From Pelosinus propionicus DSM 13327 (GTDB lineage Bacteria; Bacillota; Negativicutes; DSM-13327): DNA of 64,000 nucleotides. The notes under the pieces are model-generated. The model saw nothing but the letters and a program-made list of their open reading frames with translations, was not told the DNA's origin and made no database searches. The stretch lies in contig NZ_FOTS01000007.1 in assembly GCF_900114615.1 (NCBI RefSeq), forward strand, positions 1-64,000, read 5' to 3'. Shown here one piece after another: positions 17,097 through 26,783 of this stretch. A program made the translations under genes and the position numbers. Numbering within the stretch: the first letter of the stretch is position 1; each line of letters begins with the position of its first letter.

Positions 17097-18422
17097 TTAA
17101 CTTTCTGTATGTATCGCAATGGCGGTAGCGATAGCAGCACCAATACCTGAGCCATCTTTTGTAAGTCTGCTAATAAATTTCTTCTTTGTTCCAAGTGTTT
17201 CATCCAATGTATTCTGAATGGTTTTAGCATAATTGGGAGATTTCTCGTATAGGGAGCCGTCGATGGCAATAGTATGATTTTGAGAAGAATCTGGATCAAT
17301 GTGATGCAAAATTCCGATATAAGTAGCCGCGACTAAGCGGGCAGAGCGAATCGATACAAGAGAGGCAATCTTTTTTAAGGCTTGGCGATCTTCAAGAGTG
17401 GAGTTTGTAATTCCTAGCTGATTTTCAAAAAAGGATGCAATTTGTTCTTTCTTATCACCGTCATCTTCCAATAGGAGTGAAATATGAGCACCCTGTAAGA
17501 TATAGGGGGTAGTTAGGATTTTTTTTGCAGAGGTGCTTTGTGCCAGTAATCCACTGTCAAATAAACTGCATGCAATGATTCGCACTAACTCGCCAATGTA
17601 GTGACCAGAGACCATTTTTTCTAATCGTTGTTCGCCGGGCTTCTCACTTTGTTGATCCAATAGCGCATCATAAGTGGTAAAGGGTAATTGATCGAAATTA
17701 CCTGATTCTAGGTTGATAATCATTGGACTTTTGGTGTTAGGTGCGCAAGGTTCAATATAAGCCGTATTGTGCCCCGTGCCGCAAATCGAACCAATGTCCG
17801 TGTAGGGGTCTTCATAGGCTGAAGCAAGTAGGGTGCCAACGGTATCATTAATGATGGCTTTAGGTATTACATTATGAAGATTCTGTCTGTCTAAGGCTGA
17901 GCGCAGTAAGGTTGTAATGTCTTCACCTTCCACACCTGTTGTTTCAATTTCTTTTGTCCAATGTATTAATGTTCCAGTATTAAGTCCTCTTTGGTCTGTA
18001 GGGAAGGAAAAAGTATGTCCTAAGGGGTATATCTCATCGGGTTTTACAAGAGGGGAAATTTGCTGAGCAATAAAATCAAATAAGTGATTCGCAGTAGAGT
18101 GTTTTGAGATATGATTGTATTGTTCTGCTTCTTGTTTAAGTGGACTTCCTGCTCGTGCATGTACCCGATATTGTCCTTCTCCGAGCAATTCCGTTAATAA
18201 AACTCTTACATTGGTTCCTCCGAAATCTAAAGCCAGAAAAATTCCTGTTTCTTTTCGAGAAGGTTTGTTTAAAAAAGAGGGTAACATTTTTAATGAACTA
18301 GGTGCTTTGCGTAGCCCATTTTCCATAGCTTGTTGAAATTTAGCAGCGATGTCACAAATTTGCTCAGGGGAAATAGTGAGTTGTGTGGCTAGCTCATGTA
18401 GCTGAGTTAACAACTTGCTCAT
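17097..18422 (-). CDS. Hexokinase of the eukaryotic type
   Basis: A 441-residue ATP-dependent sugar kinase. It carries the eukaryotic hexokinase landmarks in order: LALDFGGTNVRV near residues 63-74 (phosphate 1), GHTFSFP near 136 with the sugar-binding LIHWTKE that follows, NDTVGTLLASAYED near 193 (catalytic Asp), GSICGTGHNTAY near 215 (phosphate 2), and a C-terminal GSGIGAAIATAIA adenosine-binding segment. Its length matches one hexokinase unit. Typical bacterial glucokinases are shorter (about 320 residues) and differ in these motifs. It is monocistronic; the ribosome site TGGAGG lies upstream of ATG 18422. Confidence 0.92.
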   Translation of the reverse strand: MSKLLTQLHELATQLTISPEQICDIAAKFQQAMENGLRKAPSSLKMLPSFLNKPSRKETGIFLALDFGGTNVRVLLTELLGEGQYRVHARAGSPLKQEAEQYNHISKHSTANHLFDFIAQQISPLVKPDEIYPLGHTFSFPTDQRGLNTGTLIHWTKEIETTGVEGEDITTLLRSALDRQNLHNVIPKAIINDTVGTLLASAYEDPYTDIGSICGTGHNTAYIEPCAPNTKSPMIINLESGNFDQLPFTTYDALLDQQSEKPGEQRLEKMVSGHYIGELVRIIACSLFDSGLLAQSTSAKKILTTPYILQGAHISLLLEDDGDKKEQIASFFENQLGITNSTLEDRQALKKIASLVSIRSARLVAATYIGILHHIDPDSSQNHTIAIDGSLYEKSPNYAKTIQNTLDETLGTKKKFISRLTKDGSGIGAAIATAIAIHTES

Positions 18423-18549
18423 ACAGTAAACCTCCAGTAAAAAATCGATTCGCCATGTCTATGATAGCGTTTATGGAAATTATATCATAAACATGTGAAA
18501 TTTAACTGACTTTTTACGCAATTATCTCAGAAAAGTTAAATATATACAA

Positions 18550-20046
18550 TTAAATTAAAGTTTGCATATCCATTGCTTGCTGGCGTAAGTTGGTTTTTAG
18601 AATTTTTCCCGTCGAACTTTTAGGCAGAATGTCTACGATGATAAACTCCTTAGGGATTTTGTAAGAAGCAAGTTTTTTTTGCAGATAGGATTTAACGGAT
18701 TTCTTGTCGATAATGAATCCTTCATTGGCTGTAAGATAGGCTTGGACTAAAGTACCATGCTGTTTATTGGGAATTCCGATGACAGCAGCTTCGGCAATTG
18801 CAGGATAGGCATATAGAAGTTCTTCAATTTCCCGTGGATAGATATTTTCTCCGTTAATTACAATCATATCTTTTAATCGGTCTACAATAAAAAGATAGCC
18901 TTCCTGATCCATATAGGCTATATCTCCTGTGTGGAGCCAGCCATTTTGAAGGACTTTAGAGGTTTCTTCTGGTAAGCGATAATAGCCGTACATTACGTTA
19001 GGTCCGCGGACTATTAGTTCACCTGCTTCGCCTAAGGGAAGGGGTTGATTATCCGAATTCACAATCTTTACTTCAATACCCGGTAATGGTTTGCCTATAG
19101 AGCAGTATTTTACCTTATGGATTGGATTTAAAGAGACAATGGGCGATGCTTCTGATAGCCCATAGCCTTCTACTACTGGCTTGCCGATTTTCTTTATAAA
19201 TTGCTCAGAAATTTCTTGCGGCAGGGAAGAACCGCCTGAAACAAAGAGCTTAACATGAAAGAAGTCTTCTTTTTGTGCCCTTTGGGCAAGCAGACGAAAC
19301 ATATTGGGAATACCAAAAATTACGGTTAAGGCATTGTCCTTTATGGCTGTAATGGTTTCTCGAATGGAGAAATTATCTAAAATTAAGATTGACGATCCGT
19401 TTAATAAGGGGGTCAATACGGCAGCCGTCCAGGCAAAGCAATGATACATGGGTAAAACACAAAGAATTCGATCCACATGCTGATAGGTGAATACTTTTGA
19501 AAAAGCCTGGGCATTGCTAACCAGATTTTTATGAGTAAGCATCGCACCTTTCGGGTTTCCTGTTGTTCCAGAAGTATAGATGATTGTGCAAACTTCATTT
19601 TCATCAAAAGCTTGAGGCATTGAGAGGACAGGAAAGGATTGCTGAGAGATGGCATGAGAAATATCAGTGATGAGTAACTGGCTTACTTCTTCTTGATAGC
19701 CATATTGAGCGAGTTCCATATTTAAATCAAGTATCGTCATGGTAATTAATTTTTTTATATTGGCATTAAATAAAATATATGCAATTTCACGGGGAACAAA
19801 TTGAAAATTAAGAGGTACAATGACTGCTCCTAAGCTGGTGATTGCTAAATAGCTATAAATAAATTCAACACAATTCTTAGAACACAGGCCTACATTTTCT
19901 CCTGGTCGTATACCTTGCTGAAAAAAGAAATTTCGATAGTTTGCGACTGTATTGGATAATTCACCGTAGGTAACTGGCTTTTCTCCTAAAAATACTATGT
20001 GGTTATGATGGATGAGGTCTTGTTGGATTATTTCATGTACAAGCAT
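18550..20046 (-). CDS. Acyl-CoA ligase (AMP-forming), long-chain fatty acid type
   Basis: A 498-residue member of the ANL superfamily that activates a carboxylic acid as acyl-adenylate and transfers it to CoA. It shows the P-loop-like A3 motif YTSGTTGNPKGAMLTHKNL near residue 155, GYGLSEASP (A5) near 295, TGDIAYMDQEGYLFIVDRLKD (A7-A8) near 375-395, the hinge and INGENIYPREIEELL, and the A10 lysine motif KSSTGKILK near 482. The acid substrate cannot be read from sequence; resemblance is to FadD/LcfB-like ligases. Start ATG 20046 has AAGGAGG upstream. The gene appears to be transcribed alone. Confidence 0.9.
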   Translation of the reverse strand: MLVHEIIQQDLIHHNHIVFLGEKPVTYGELSNTVANYRNFFFQQGIRPGENVGLCSKNCVEFIYSYLAITSLGAVIVPLNFQFVPREIAYILFNANIKKLITMTILDLNMELAQYGYQEEVSQLLITDISHAISQQSFPVLSMPQAFDENEVCTIIYTSGTTGNPKGAMLTHKNLVSNAQAFSKVFTYQHVDRILCVLPMYHCFAWTAAVLTPLLNGSSILILDNFSIRETITAIKDNALTVIFGIPNMFRLLAQRAQKEDFFHVKLFVSGGSSLPQEISEQFIKKIGKPVVEGYGLSEASPIVSLNPIHKVKYCSIGKPLPGIEVKIVNSDNQPLPLGEAGELIVRGPNVMYGYYRLPEETSKVLQNGWLHTGDIAYMDQEGYLFIVDRLKDMIVINGENIYPREIEELLYAYPAIAEAAVIGIPNKQHGTLVQAYLTANEGFIIDKKSVKSYLQKKLASYKIPKEFIIVDILPKSSTGKILKTNLRQQAMDMQTLI

Positions 20047-20319
20047 AGCTGCCTCCTTACTAAATAGTGTTGGATGGAGTCGATTTTAGACTTATCACTC
20101 TTTATGGTAGCGTAAATTCTTCTAATGGTAAAGTCTAGGGAAAGAACCGTCACTAATGCCTGATGATGAAGTAGGCAAGCAGAAAAAGGAAGTGTTAAAC
20201 TATTGTAAATATATTGCTATATTTGTCAACTGGCGCAGGTAAAAAGATAAAAATATAGAATGAATAAAGTAATATAGCTTATTTAATTTAATCATAAAAT
20301 TTATGCTGGTGGTGAGACG

Positions 20320-21171
20320 ATGAAAAAAATTCGAGTACTAATAGTTGATGATTCTCCATTTAGTCAGAGATTAATAAAAGATGCTTTAAAAGAATCAAAA
20401 TATGAGGTATGCGGTTGTGCTGGTACGGGCAGAGATGGTATACATCAATACCGAGAACTACAGCCTGATTTGGTAACAATGGATTTGACATTGCCTGACA
20501 TGGATGGGTTGGAGTGCTGCCGTGAATTGTTAACGATTGACCCGGCAAGTAAAATCATCGTAGTAAGTGCCATGAAGGATGAAGCTATTATCAATCGGGG
20601 GACGGCGATTGGCGTAAAAGCCTTTTTTCAGAAGCCAGTAAAGTCAGAGGATCTCCTTGCTGGTTTGGAAAGGATTATTACACAACAGGGCAATGCGGCA
20701 GATCAGCAGCATTTCTTGAAATATTTCATTGCAGCCTTTACAAAAAATATTATAGACATGACGGGAATGGAGGTTCTTTCCGTAGATCATAGTATGAATC
20801 AGGCTCTAGTATCTCATGGATTAGGTGTGATCATTGGCATCACAGGAAGCCAGCAAGGACGGATTATGCTGGATGTATCTATGGATGTGGCGCAACAGTT
20901 CACTAAGAAGTTATTAGGAAATGCTGTAGTAACAGATGAGGATGTATTTAATAGTATTTCTGAATTTACTAATATTATTGCAGGGCATAGTATTTCTGAG
21001 ATTAATAATGTATTAAAAGCAAAAGAATTTGAGATTCGTCTTACACCGCCGAGCATTATAATTGGTGAATCAATTGCTATTATTAATCCTAAAATGACTT
21101 CAAATACAGTCACAGCAAGGACTGCCATTGGTTCATTGCATATGAATGTCGGGTTTGTAGGAGGGAAATAA
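20320..21171 (+). CDS. Response regulator fused to CheX-type phosphatase domain
   Basis: A 283-residue two-domain protein. Residues 1-122 form a receiver: VDDSPFS with Asp10, phospho-acceptor Asp56 in LVTMDLTLPDMDG, the Ser/Thr position in VVSAM, and FFQKP with the conserved Lys. Residues about 130-283 form a CheC/CheX-like domain with SISEFTNIIAGHSISEINN, which has the ExxNxxxG-type spacing of CheX phosphatases. CheX dephosphorylates CheY-P, so the fusion may dephosphorylate its own or another receiver (inference). A stand-alone CheX follows after two bases, in a two-gene operon without other che genes nearby. Confidence 0.88.
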   Translation: MKKIRVLIVDDSPFSQRLIKDALKESKYEVCGCAGTGRDGIHQYRELQPDLVTMDLTLPDMDGLECCRELLTIDPASKIIVVSAMKDEAIINRGTAIGVKAFFQKPVKSEDLLAGLERIITQQGNAADQQHFLKYFIAAFTKNIIDMTGMEVLSVDHSMNQALVSHGLGVIIGITGSQQGRIMLDVSMDVAQQFTKKLLGNAVVTDEDVFNSISEFTNIIAGHSISEINNVLKAKEFEIRLTPPSIIIGESIAIINPKMTSNTVTARTAIGSLHMNVGFVGGK

Positions 21172-21173
21172 TC

Positions 21174-21632
21174 TTGGATGTAAAAATGATTAATCCATTT
21201 ATTGATGCAATTATGAATATTATGCCGCAATTAGGCTTTCAAAATGTTGTCAAGGGAAAACTTTCAGTAGGGGAGCAGTTCGTTGAGAGTAAGGGAATTA
21301 CTGTATTGGTAGGATTAACAGATCAGCTGCGAGGTAATATCGCGTATAATTTTACAGAAGTAACGGCCATGTCTATTGCATCTAAAATGATGATGGGGAT
21401 GCCTGTAGCAACTTTAGATGACTTGGCACAAAGTGCAATTTCTGAGTTAACGAATATGGTTACAGGAAATGCTGCAACTCATTTTGAAAAAGATGGATTA
21501 CGAGTGGATATTTCCCCTCCTAGCTTAGTGGTGGGAGAAAAGTTCAAACTGAAAGTAAGCAGCGCAAAGTTCTTAGTAGTGGAAATGATTGCTGACTCAT
21601 TAGTAATTGAATTAAATATTGGCATAGAATAA
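21174..21632 (+). CDS. cheX: CheX-like CheY phosphatase
   Basis: A 152-residue single-domain CheX. The motif AQSAISELTNMVTGNAATHFE (about residues 82-102) carries the conserved Glu and Asn that attack CheY-P in the family. The best start is TTG 21174, with AGGAGGGA (21159-21166) eight bases upstream; a later ATG at 21186 is possible. It is translationally adjacent to the CheY-CheX fusion, of which its domain looks like a paralogue. Confidence 0.85.
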   Translation: MDVKMINPFIDAIMNIMPQLGFQNVVKGKLSVGEQFVESKGITVLVGLTDQLRGNIAYNFTEVTAMSIASKMMMGMPVATLDDLAQSAISELTNMVTGNAATHFEKDGLRVDISPPSLVVGEKFKLKVSSAKFLVVEMIADSLVIELNIGIE

Positions 21633-21715
21633 TGTACAATTCAATTACAGGCTACATCCCAAGATATTCTGATTTCTTATGAAATAGTGAATAAAAACTT
21701 ATGATTAGCTGATTG

Positions 21716-21777
21716 AAAAAAAGGCGTAAGAGTGTTGCTCTGCTAATAAGAGCGGAGACCTTAGGCCTTTTTATTTT
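21716..21777 (+). terminator. Branched hairpin terminator after cheX
   Basis: The outer stem AAAAAGGC/GCCTTTTT with GTAAG/CTTAG encloses an inner GCTCT/AGAGC hairpin, ending in TTTTTATTTT. It separates cheX from the HAD phosphatase gene and lies inside the 5' extension of that gene's open frame, another reason to start the phosphatase later. Confidence 0.65.
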
Positions 21778-21814
21778 AAATATAGTAAGTTTGAGAAATA
21801 GGAAGGTGACAGTT

Positions 21815-22465
21815 ATGTATGAAATTATATTATTTGATTTAGATGGGACCTTAACAGATCCTAAAGTTGGTATTACCTTATCCATTCAATATGCATTAGA
21901 GAAAATGGGAATTAAAGAAGAAGATCCAGATGTGCTGACTCCTTTTATCGGACCGCCTTTGTTAGAATCCTTTAAGGAGATTTATCACATGAGTGATCAA
22001 GAGGCGGCCCAGGCCATTGCATATTATCGGGAGCGTTTCTCAGTGACGGGATTATATGAAAACAAAGTATACGGAGGCATGGAGGAGCTATTAGATAGTT
22101 TGAAGAAGCAAGGGAGAAAACTAATTGTAGCAACATCAAAGCCTACTGAGTTTTCAGTGAAGATTTTAGAACACTTTGGTTTAAAACAATACTTTGCTGT
22201 CATTGTGGGAAGTAATTTTGATGGAACAAGGACTGAGAAAAGCGATGTGATCCAATTTGCTCTAGCAGGTGAGAATGATACTGATTTAAGTAAAGTGGTA
22301 ATGATTGGAGACCGGAAGTATGATGTCGATGGCGCTAAGAAAAATCATATTGATGTGATTGCAGTTTCGTATGGGTATGGCAGTCAAGAAGAGTTGGCGG
22401 CTGCTGATCCTAATTATATCGTCTCATCGGTTGCAGAACTTACTAGTCTCTTAGGAAAATTGTAG
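21815..22465 (+). CDS. HAD-superfamily phosphatase (phosphoglycolate-phosphatase-like)
   Basis: A 216-residue cytosolic hydrolase with HAD motif I LFDLDGTLTD (residues 6-15, nucleophile Asp8), a helical cap, motif II VATSKP near 107, motif III lysine near 149-150 in TEKSDVI, and motif IV MIGDRKYDVDGA near 169-180. It resembles Gph/PpaX-like phosphatases; the substrate is not determined by sequence. The frame opens at 21713, but AGGAAGGTGAC lies just before ATG 21815 and motif I then sits at the usual distance from the N-terminus. Confidence 0.88.
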   Translation: MYEIILFDLDGTLTDPKVGITLSIQYALEKMGIKEEDPDVLTPFIGPPLLESFKEIYHMSDQEAAQAIAYYRERFSVTGLYENKVYGGMEELLDSLKKQGRKLIVATSKPTEFSVKILEHFGLKQYFAVIVGSNFDGTRTEKSDVIQFALAGENDTDLSKVVMIGDRKYDVDGAKKNHIDVIAVSYGYGSQEELAAADPNYIVSSVAELTSLLGKL

Positions 22466-22637
22466 TCTGCCTGGAATGATGCTAAAGTAACGCGATCTAA
22501 AATGAATGAATATAATGCCCTAAAAAAACAAAAAAAATGAAATAAATTTTCTGAATGAGCAGGTATCCTTAGACTTACACTAGAATAATACAGTATCAAG
22601 GGCAATCGATTTGTTACAGAAAGGGAGGAAAAAAGGG

Positions 22638-24047
22638 ATGTTATATGATATTGGATTAGTTGGTTTGGCTGTTATGGGTGAAAATCTAGTGATGAATATG
22701 GCTAATAAAGGCTTTGGTGTGGCTGTATATAATCGTACCGTAAGTAAGGTGGATGAATTCCTGCTGCAAAATTCTGAGGGAAAGAAGATTGGCGGAGCTC
22801 ACTCGGTAATGGAACTCACTAAGATGCTTATCAGGCCACGGAAAATTATGCTCATGGTTAAGGCTGGTAAGCCCGTAGACGATATGATAGCGGAATTACT
22901 GCCTTATCTAGATGAAGGAGATATCATTATTGATGGCGGCAATTCTTATTTTCAAGATACTCGCAGGCGATTCGATGAACTTTCTCATAAGGGGATTCGT
23001 TTCATTGGCATGGGCGTTTCTGGGGGAGAAGAAGGAGCACTAAAGGGACCAAGTCTTATGCCTGGAGCTGAACTTTCTGCTTATCAGGATGTTGCATCGA
23101 TTTTTACAGCAATTGCTGCCCAAGTTGCTGATGGACCGTGCTGCGCTTATGTCGGACGGGACGGAGCTGGTCATTATGTGAAAATGGTACATAATGGGAT
23201 CGAATATGGTGATATGCAGCTCATTAGTGAAGCATATTATATTATGAAAGTTGCATTAGGGTTGTCAGCAGAAGAACTTTATGAGGTCTTTGCTGAGTGG
23301 AACAAAGGGGAGCTCGATTCGTATTTAATTGAAATTACTCGAGATGTATTTTTGCAGAAGGATGAAATTACAGGAAAACCATTAGTCGAAATGATTTTAG
23401 ATAAAGCTGGACAGAAGGGCACTGGCAAATGGACATCACAAAGTGCTTTGGATTTGGGAGTACCAACGCCAACAATTACAGAGGCCGTATTTGCGCGATG
23501 TATGTCCGCATATAAAGAAGAACGAGTAGCTGCATCTGGTATCCTAAGTGGCCCTGATGATCAGTATAAGGGAGATAAGCAAGCCTTTATTAAAGCAATC
23601 CATGATGCGCTGTATGCCTCTAAAATATGCTCTTATGCCCAAGGTTTTGCTCTTTTAAAGGCAGCGGATAAGGAATACGCTTGGAACTTGAACTATGGTG
23701 ATATAGCGCTTCTTTGGCGGGGAGGGTGCATTATCCGGGCTCAATTTTTAGATCGGATTAAAGAGTCTTTTCAACAAGATTCTAATTTGCCCAATCTGCT
23801 GTTGGCGCCTTACTTCCAAGAGGCGCTAAGCCGAGTTCAAAATAATTGGCGTTTAGTTGTAAAAACATGCAAGGAGCTAGGGATTCCGACGCCTTCTTTT
23901 AGTGCTTCCTTGGATTATTATGATAGCTATCGCAGGGCGGTACTTCCATCCAACTTGATTCAGGCTCAAAGAGATTATTTTGGAGCTCACACTTATGAGC
24001 GAGTAGATCAGCCTGGTATTTTCCATACCGAATGGATAAAAAAATAG
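22638..24047 (+). CDS. gnd: 6-phosphogluconate dehydrogenase (decarboxylating)
   Basis: Oxidative pentose-phosphate enzyme: 6-phosphogluconate + NADP+ to ribulose 5-phosphate, CO2 and NADPH. The 469 residues match the long, classical Gnd. The sequence shows [13 protein letters not shown] (Rossmann loop), [25 protein letters not shown], catalytic Lys in [32 protein letters not shown], and the closing [11 protein letters not shown] and [16 protein letters not shown] 22638 is chosen because AAGGGAGG lies nine bases before it. A terminator with 27-bp arms follows. Confidence 0.97.
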   Translation: MLYDIGLVGLAVMGENLVMNMANKGFGVAVYNRTVSKVDEFLLQNSEGKKIGGAHSVMELTKMLIRPRKIMLMVKAGKPVDDMIAELLPYLDEGDIIIDGGNSYFQDTRRRFDELSHKGIRFIGMGVSGGEEGALKGPSLMPGAELSAYQDVASIFTAIAAQVADGPCCAYVGRDGAGHYVKMVHNGIEYGDMQLISEAYYIMKVALGLSAEELYEVFAEWNKGELDSYLIEITRDVFLQKDEITGKPLVEMILDKAGQKGTGKWTSQSALDLGVPTPTITEAVFARCMSAYKEERVAASGILSGPDDQYKGDKQAFIKAIHDALYASKICSYAQGFALLKAADKEYAWNLNYGDIALLWRGGCIIRAQFLDRIKESFQQDSNLPNLLLAPYFQEALSRVQNNWRLVVKTCKELGIPTPSFSASLDYYDSYRRAVLPSNLIQAQRDYFGAHTYERVDQPGIFHTEWIKK

Positions 24048-24062
24048 GCTTAAAAGCAATTG

Positions 24063-24120
24063 ACCAGAGGGAACAAAGATGAGGAGAATTCATATTCTCC
24101 TCATCTTTGTTCTCTCTGGT
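24063..24120. terminator. Long inverted repeat between convergent genes
   Basis: The arms 24063-24089 and 24094-24120 pair over 27 bp with one wobble across a four-base loop. The core is GAACAAAGATGAGGAGAAT. It lies between gnd and the convergent secreted-protein gene and likely terminates both. Confidence 0.8.
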
Positions 24121-24134
24121 TTAATGGAATTATT

Positions 24135-25052
24135 TTATTGATTTAGCGTAACATTATAATTTGTTAGCATGGTATTATTCTGATTGATAAAGGTTACCCG
24201 AATTGGACGGCGGGTATCAAATAATGAACGTTCCATGGCGATATAGTCATAACCTTTGGTAGTCGTTACACTCTCACTAAGGCGAGGACTTTTTGTTCTG
24301 ACGGTTACCGTTAGATCATTTCCTGACTGCGTGATCTTTTCAATACCAATACCGTAACCAGTTGAATCCACGGTACCAAGGTGGGTATATACAACGATTT
24401 GATGGCTAAAGTCAACATTTTTCATTTGGTTAATGATATCTTCGGGGACTAAGTTTGTGCCTCGCAAGCGGGGGTCTTGAACCAAAGCCCCAAAGGTCAT
24501 ATCAGCGGGATAGGTGTTATTATACCATGTCCATTCACGGAAATCATTGGTTTGATATAACGTTTGGGTGGCATTAGGGTTCACGACTACTGGGCCCGTG
24601 ATGGGACGGTGAGTAAAAAAACTAGCAGGAGTATAGGTAGCAGGGTACTTTGAATTACCAATACCACGTATTGCAGTAATTTCCCATCCCTGATTGCGGG
24701 TCTTAACCAGGTTTACTTTAAAAGTCTGACCGCTAGTTCGTACCTCAACAGTTGCTTTATTTGCAGATTGATCCAATATGCTAAATTTATCACGAAAGGG
24801 ATTAAAACCATAGGTATAGGCATTTTCCTTTACCGTTCTCACAGGATCCATTTTGTATGGGTTTGACCAACTTTTGGATTTAGAGGTTTGGTCTATTTCA
24901 GGAGTTTGGTTGGTTTCATTTGAAGCGGCAAAAACTTTTGCGACAGGAAGACCAGGCAGCATTGCCGAAGACATGACCGCCGCTCCTGCAACAGCAGCTA
25001 ATAGTTTCTTTGAGCGGTTCTTTATTTGTTTTCTGCGAATTACACTTTTCAT
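24135..25052 (-). CDS. Secreted protein with PrcB-like C-terminal region
   Basis: A 305-residue exported protein. Residues 1-45 are a signal peptide: basic RRKQIKNRSKK, a hydrophobic LLAAVAGAAVMSSAMLPGLPV core and a probable cut after VFAA. The middle is uncharacterised and rich in Thr, Asn and Trp. The last 90 residues (VVYTHLGTVDSTGYGIGIEKI...GYDYIAMERSLF) resemble the PrcB/protease-complex C-terminal domain of secreted proteins. The start is ATG 25052, preceded by AAAGGAAG; an upstream in-frame ATG at 25070 would add six residues. Function is unknown. Confidence 0.72.
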   Translation of the reverse strand: MKSVIRRKQIKNRSKKLLAAVAGAAVMSSAMLPGLPVAKVFAASNETNQTPEIDQTSKSKSWSNPYKMDPVRTVKENAYTYGFNPFRDKFSILDQSANKATVEVRTSGQTFKVNLVKTRNQGWEITAIRGIGNSKYPATYTPASFFTHRPITGPVVVNPNATQTLYQTNDFREWTWYNNTYPADMTFGALVQDPRLRGTNLVPEDIINQMKNVDFSHQIVVYTHLGTVDSTGYGIGIEKITQSGNDLTVTVRTKSPRLSESVTTTKGYDYIAMERSLFDTRRPIRVTFINQNNTMLTNYNVTLNQ

Positions 25053-25184
25053 ATATAATCTTCCTTTCATGTATTTTTGTTAGTGTTTCCATTACTGCAC
25101 TTATACATGTTAGGGAGTTTTATCCGAAAAATAAGAAAAGATTGGATTGTTACTAGTTATTTTATTCCTGAAGAATTCTGATTA

Positions 25185-25937
25185 TCAAGATTTAGAGCAA
25201 ACCGGACAGTTTTGCATGGAGAAAGGCTGCTCTAAGCCAGCCTGCTCTAATATCAATTTGTTTCGAAAGATTTCAAGGGTAGGGCCATCAGCGAGAATGG
25301 TGCCATTATGCAAGACAATAGTCCGTTTGCAAAGATCCAGTACCATATCCAAATCATGAGTTGCAATAATTTTTGTATGACTAAATGTGTGCAAAAGAGT
25401 GATCAATTTGCGGCGTGCCAAGGGGTCAAGAGCTGCTGTTGGTTCGTCCATTACCAATATTGCTGGATCCATAGCTAATACCGCTGCGATGGCTACTGCT
25501 CGTTTTTGTCCTCCCGAAAGGCGATAAGGAGGGCGGTCTTTTAAAGCATAAGCACCTACCGTTTTTAATACTGACATTACACGTTTTTCCACTTCTAGAG
25601 GCGGATATCCTAAGTTAAGGGGGCCAAAGGCTACATCATCATAAACCGTTGGCATGAACAGCTGATCGTCAGGATTTTGAAAAATCATGCCAACTGTGCG
25701 ACGGATATGGCTTAGAGTTTCTTTGACAACGGGATAACCGCCAATATTCACTGCTCCTTCCGTGGGAAATAGTACGCCATTTAGATGAGACAGCAAAGTG
25801 GTTTTACCTGAACCGTTGGAACCAACGATTGCGACCGCTTCCCCATGGCCGATATGAAGAGAAAGGTTCCTTAAAGCAGTTGTGCCATCAGGATAAGTAT
25901 AGAATACATTTGTTAAATCGATTGTGTGATGACTCAT
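25185..25937 (-). CDS. cbiO: Cobalt/nickel ECF transporter ATPase CbiO
   Basis: ATP-binding subunit that powers uptake through CbiM and CbiQ. The 250-residue ABC protein has Walker A GSNGSGKTTLL near 39, the Q-loop in FQNPDDQLF (the ECF-type NPDDQ), signature LSGGQKRAVAIA near 139, Walker B LVMDEPTAALDP near 160, and the switch His in IATHD. The C-terminal 20 residues contain two cysteines (QNCPVCSKS). Its start overlaps the cbiQ stop by four bases. Confidence 0.95.
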   Translation of the reverse strand: MSHHTIDLTNVFYTYPDGTTALRNLSLHIGHGEAVAIVGSNGSGKTTLLSHLNGVLFPTEGAVNIGGYPVVKETLSHIRRTVGMIFQNPDDQLFMPTVYDDVAFGPLNLGYPPLEVEKRVMSVLKTVGAYALKDRPPYRLSGGQKRAVAIAAVLAMDPAILVMDEPTAALDPLARRKLITLLHTFSHTKIIATHDLDMVLDLCKRTIVLHNGTILADGPTLEIFRNKLILEQAGLEQPFSMQNCPVCSKS

Positions 25938-26746
25938 TGAAAACCTCCTGTTAGCAATCTTCCCAATGTCTGCGGAATATTAATAAAACGACAGAAGAGA
26001 AAGAAAAATAGACAAAAAAGTAGATAGACATACTCTTTTTTTGTCCAGCTTGCGGCGGATCGTAAAGGGACTTTTCCGTCAAAGCCGCGACACAGCATAG
26101 CTTGATAGATTCGTTGCGCTCGATCCATGGTTCTAAGCAGCAATTGTCCCAGTAATGATCCCCAAGCCTTATAATGAATTCCAGTTGTCTTGAAAGAACG
26201 AAGGTCGTAGGCCTGATTGGTTTTTAGAAACTCTTCAAGTAAAACGTGAAGATAGCGATACATGAAAAGAATTTGAATCACAATTGGTTTGGGAACTCCA
26301 ATTTGCGCCATGGCTGAGCAAATTGAATTCATACCCGTTGTTGCAACCAAAATTAATGCCGATGTTACTGTTAAAAGTAGTTTGATGGTAATGGATAAAA
26401 AGGATAGCCAGCCTCCAGTTATCAAAAAGGGCCCGAGCTTTGCAATGGGTGCCTTGTCAAAGATTGGATTGAGTAAGCCAATAAAAACAATAAAAGGGGC
26501 AATCAGCAGCAAGCGCTTTGCGATCGGTTTATAGGGAAGGTTCCCTAGAGACATTAACGCAACGGGATAAAACAATAGGGGGATAAGACTTGTAACTTCA
26601 TAATTTGAAAATGAAGTTACAAAGAGAATAAAGGCTAACGTTGTGACCAGCTTCGTACAGGAATTCAAAGAGTGAATGAAGGTATTTTGAGCGGCAAGAT
26701 CATCAATAGTACGCAGATCGAGCCAAGTTGATTTTAGTTTGATCAT
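25934..26746 (-). CDS. cbiQ: Cobalt/nickel ECF transporter transmembrane protein CbiQ
   Basis: A 270-residue membrane coupling subunit linking CbiO to CbiM. It has five or six hydrophobic segments, and the coupling-helix motif AMLCRGFDGKVP near residue 220 is the ARG-type EcfT signature. The start is ATG 26746 (MIKLKSTWLDLRTIDDLAAQ), preceded by GAGAGGTTAC; the longer frame to 26800 runs into the terminator behind cbiM. It is co-transcribed with cbiO by a four-base overlap and separated from cbiM by 82 bases holding a terminator-like hairpin. Confidence 0.93.
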   Translation of the reverse strand: MIKLKSTWLDLRTIDDLAAQNTFIHSLNSCTKLVTTLAFILFVTSFSNYEVTSLIPLLFYPVALMSLGNLPYKPIAKRLLLIAPFIVFIGLLNPIFDKAPIAKLGPFLITGGWLSFLSITIKLLLTVTSALILVATTGMNSICSAMAQIGVPKPIVIQILFMYRYLHVLLEEFLKTNQAYDLRSFKTTGIHYKAWGSLLGQLLLRTMDRAQRIYQAMLCRGFDGKVPLRSAASWTKKEYVYLLFCLFFFLFCRFINIPQTLGRLLTGGFQ

Positions 26747-26783
26747 AGTAACCTCTCTCAAAGAAGAAAATATTTTCATATCC

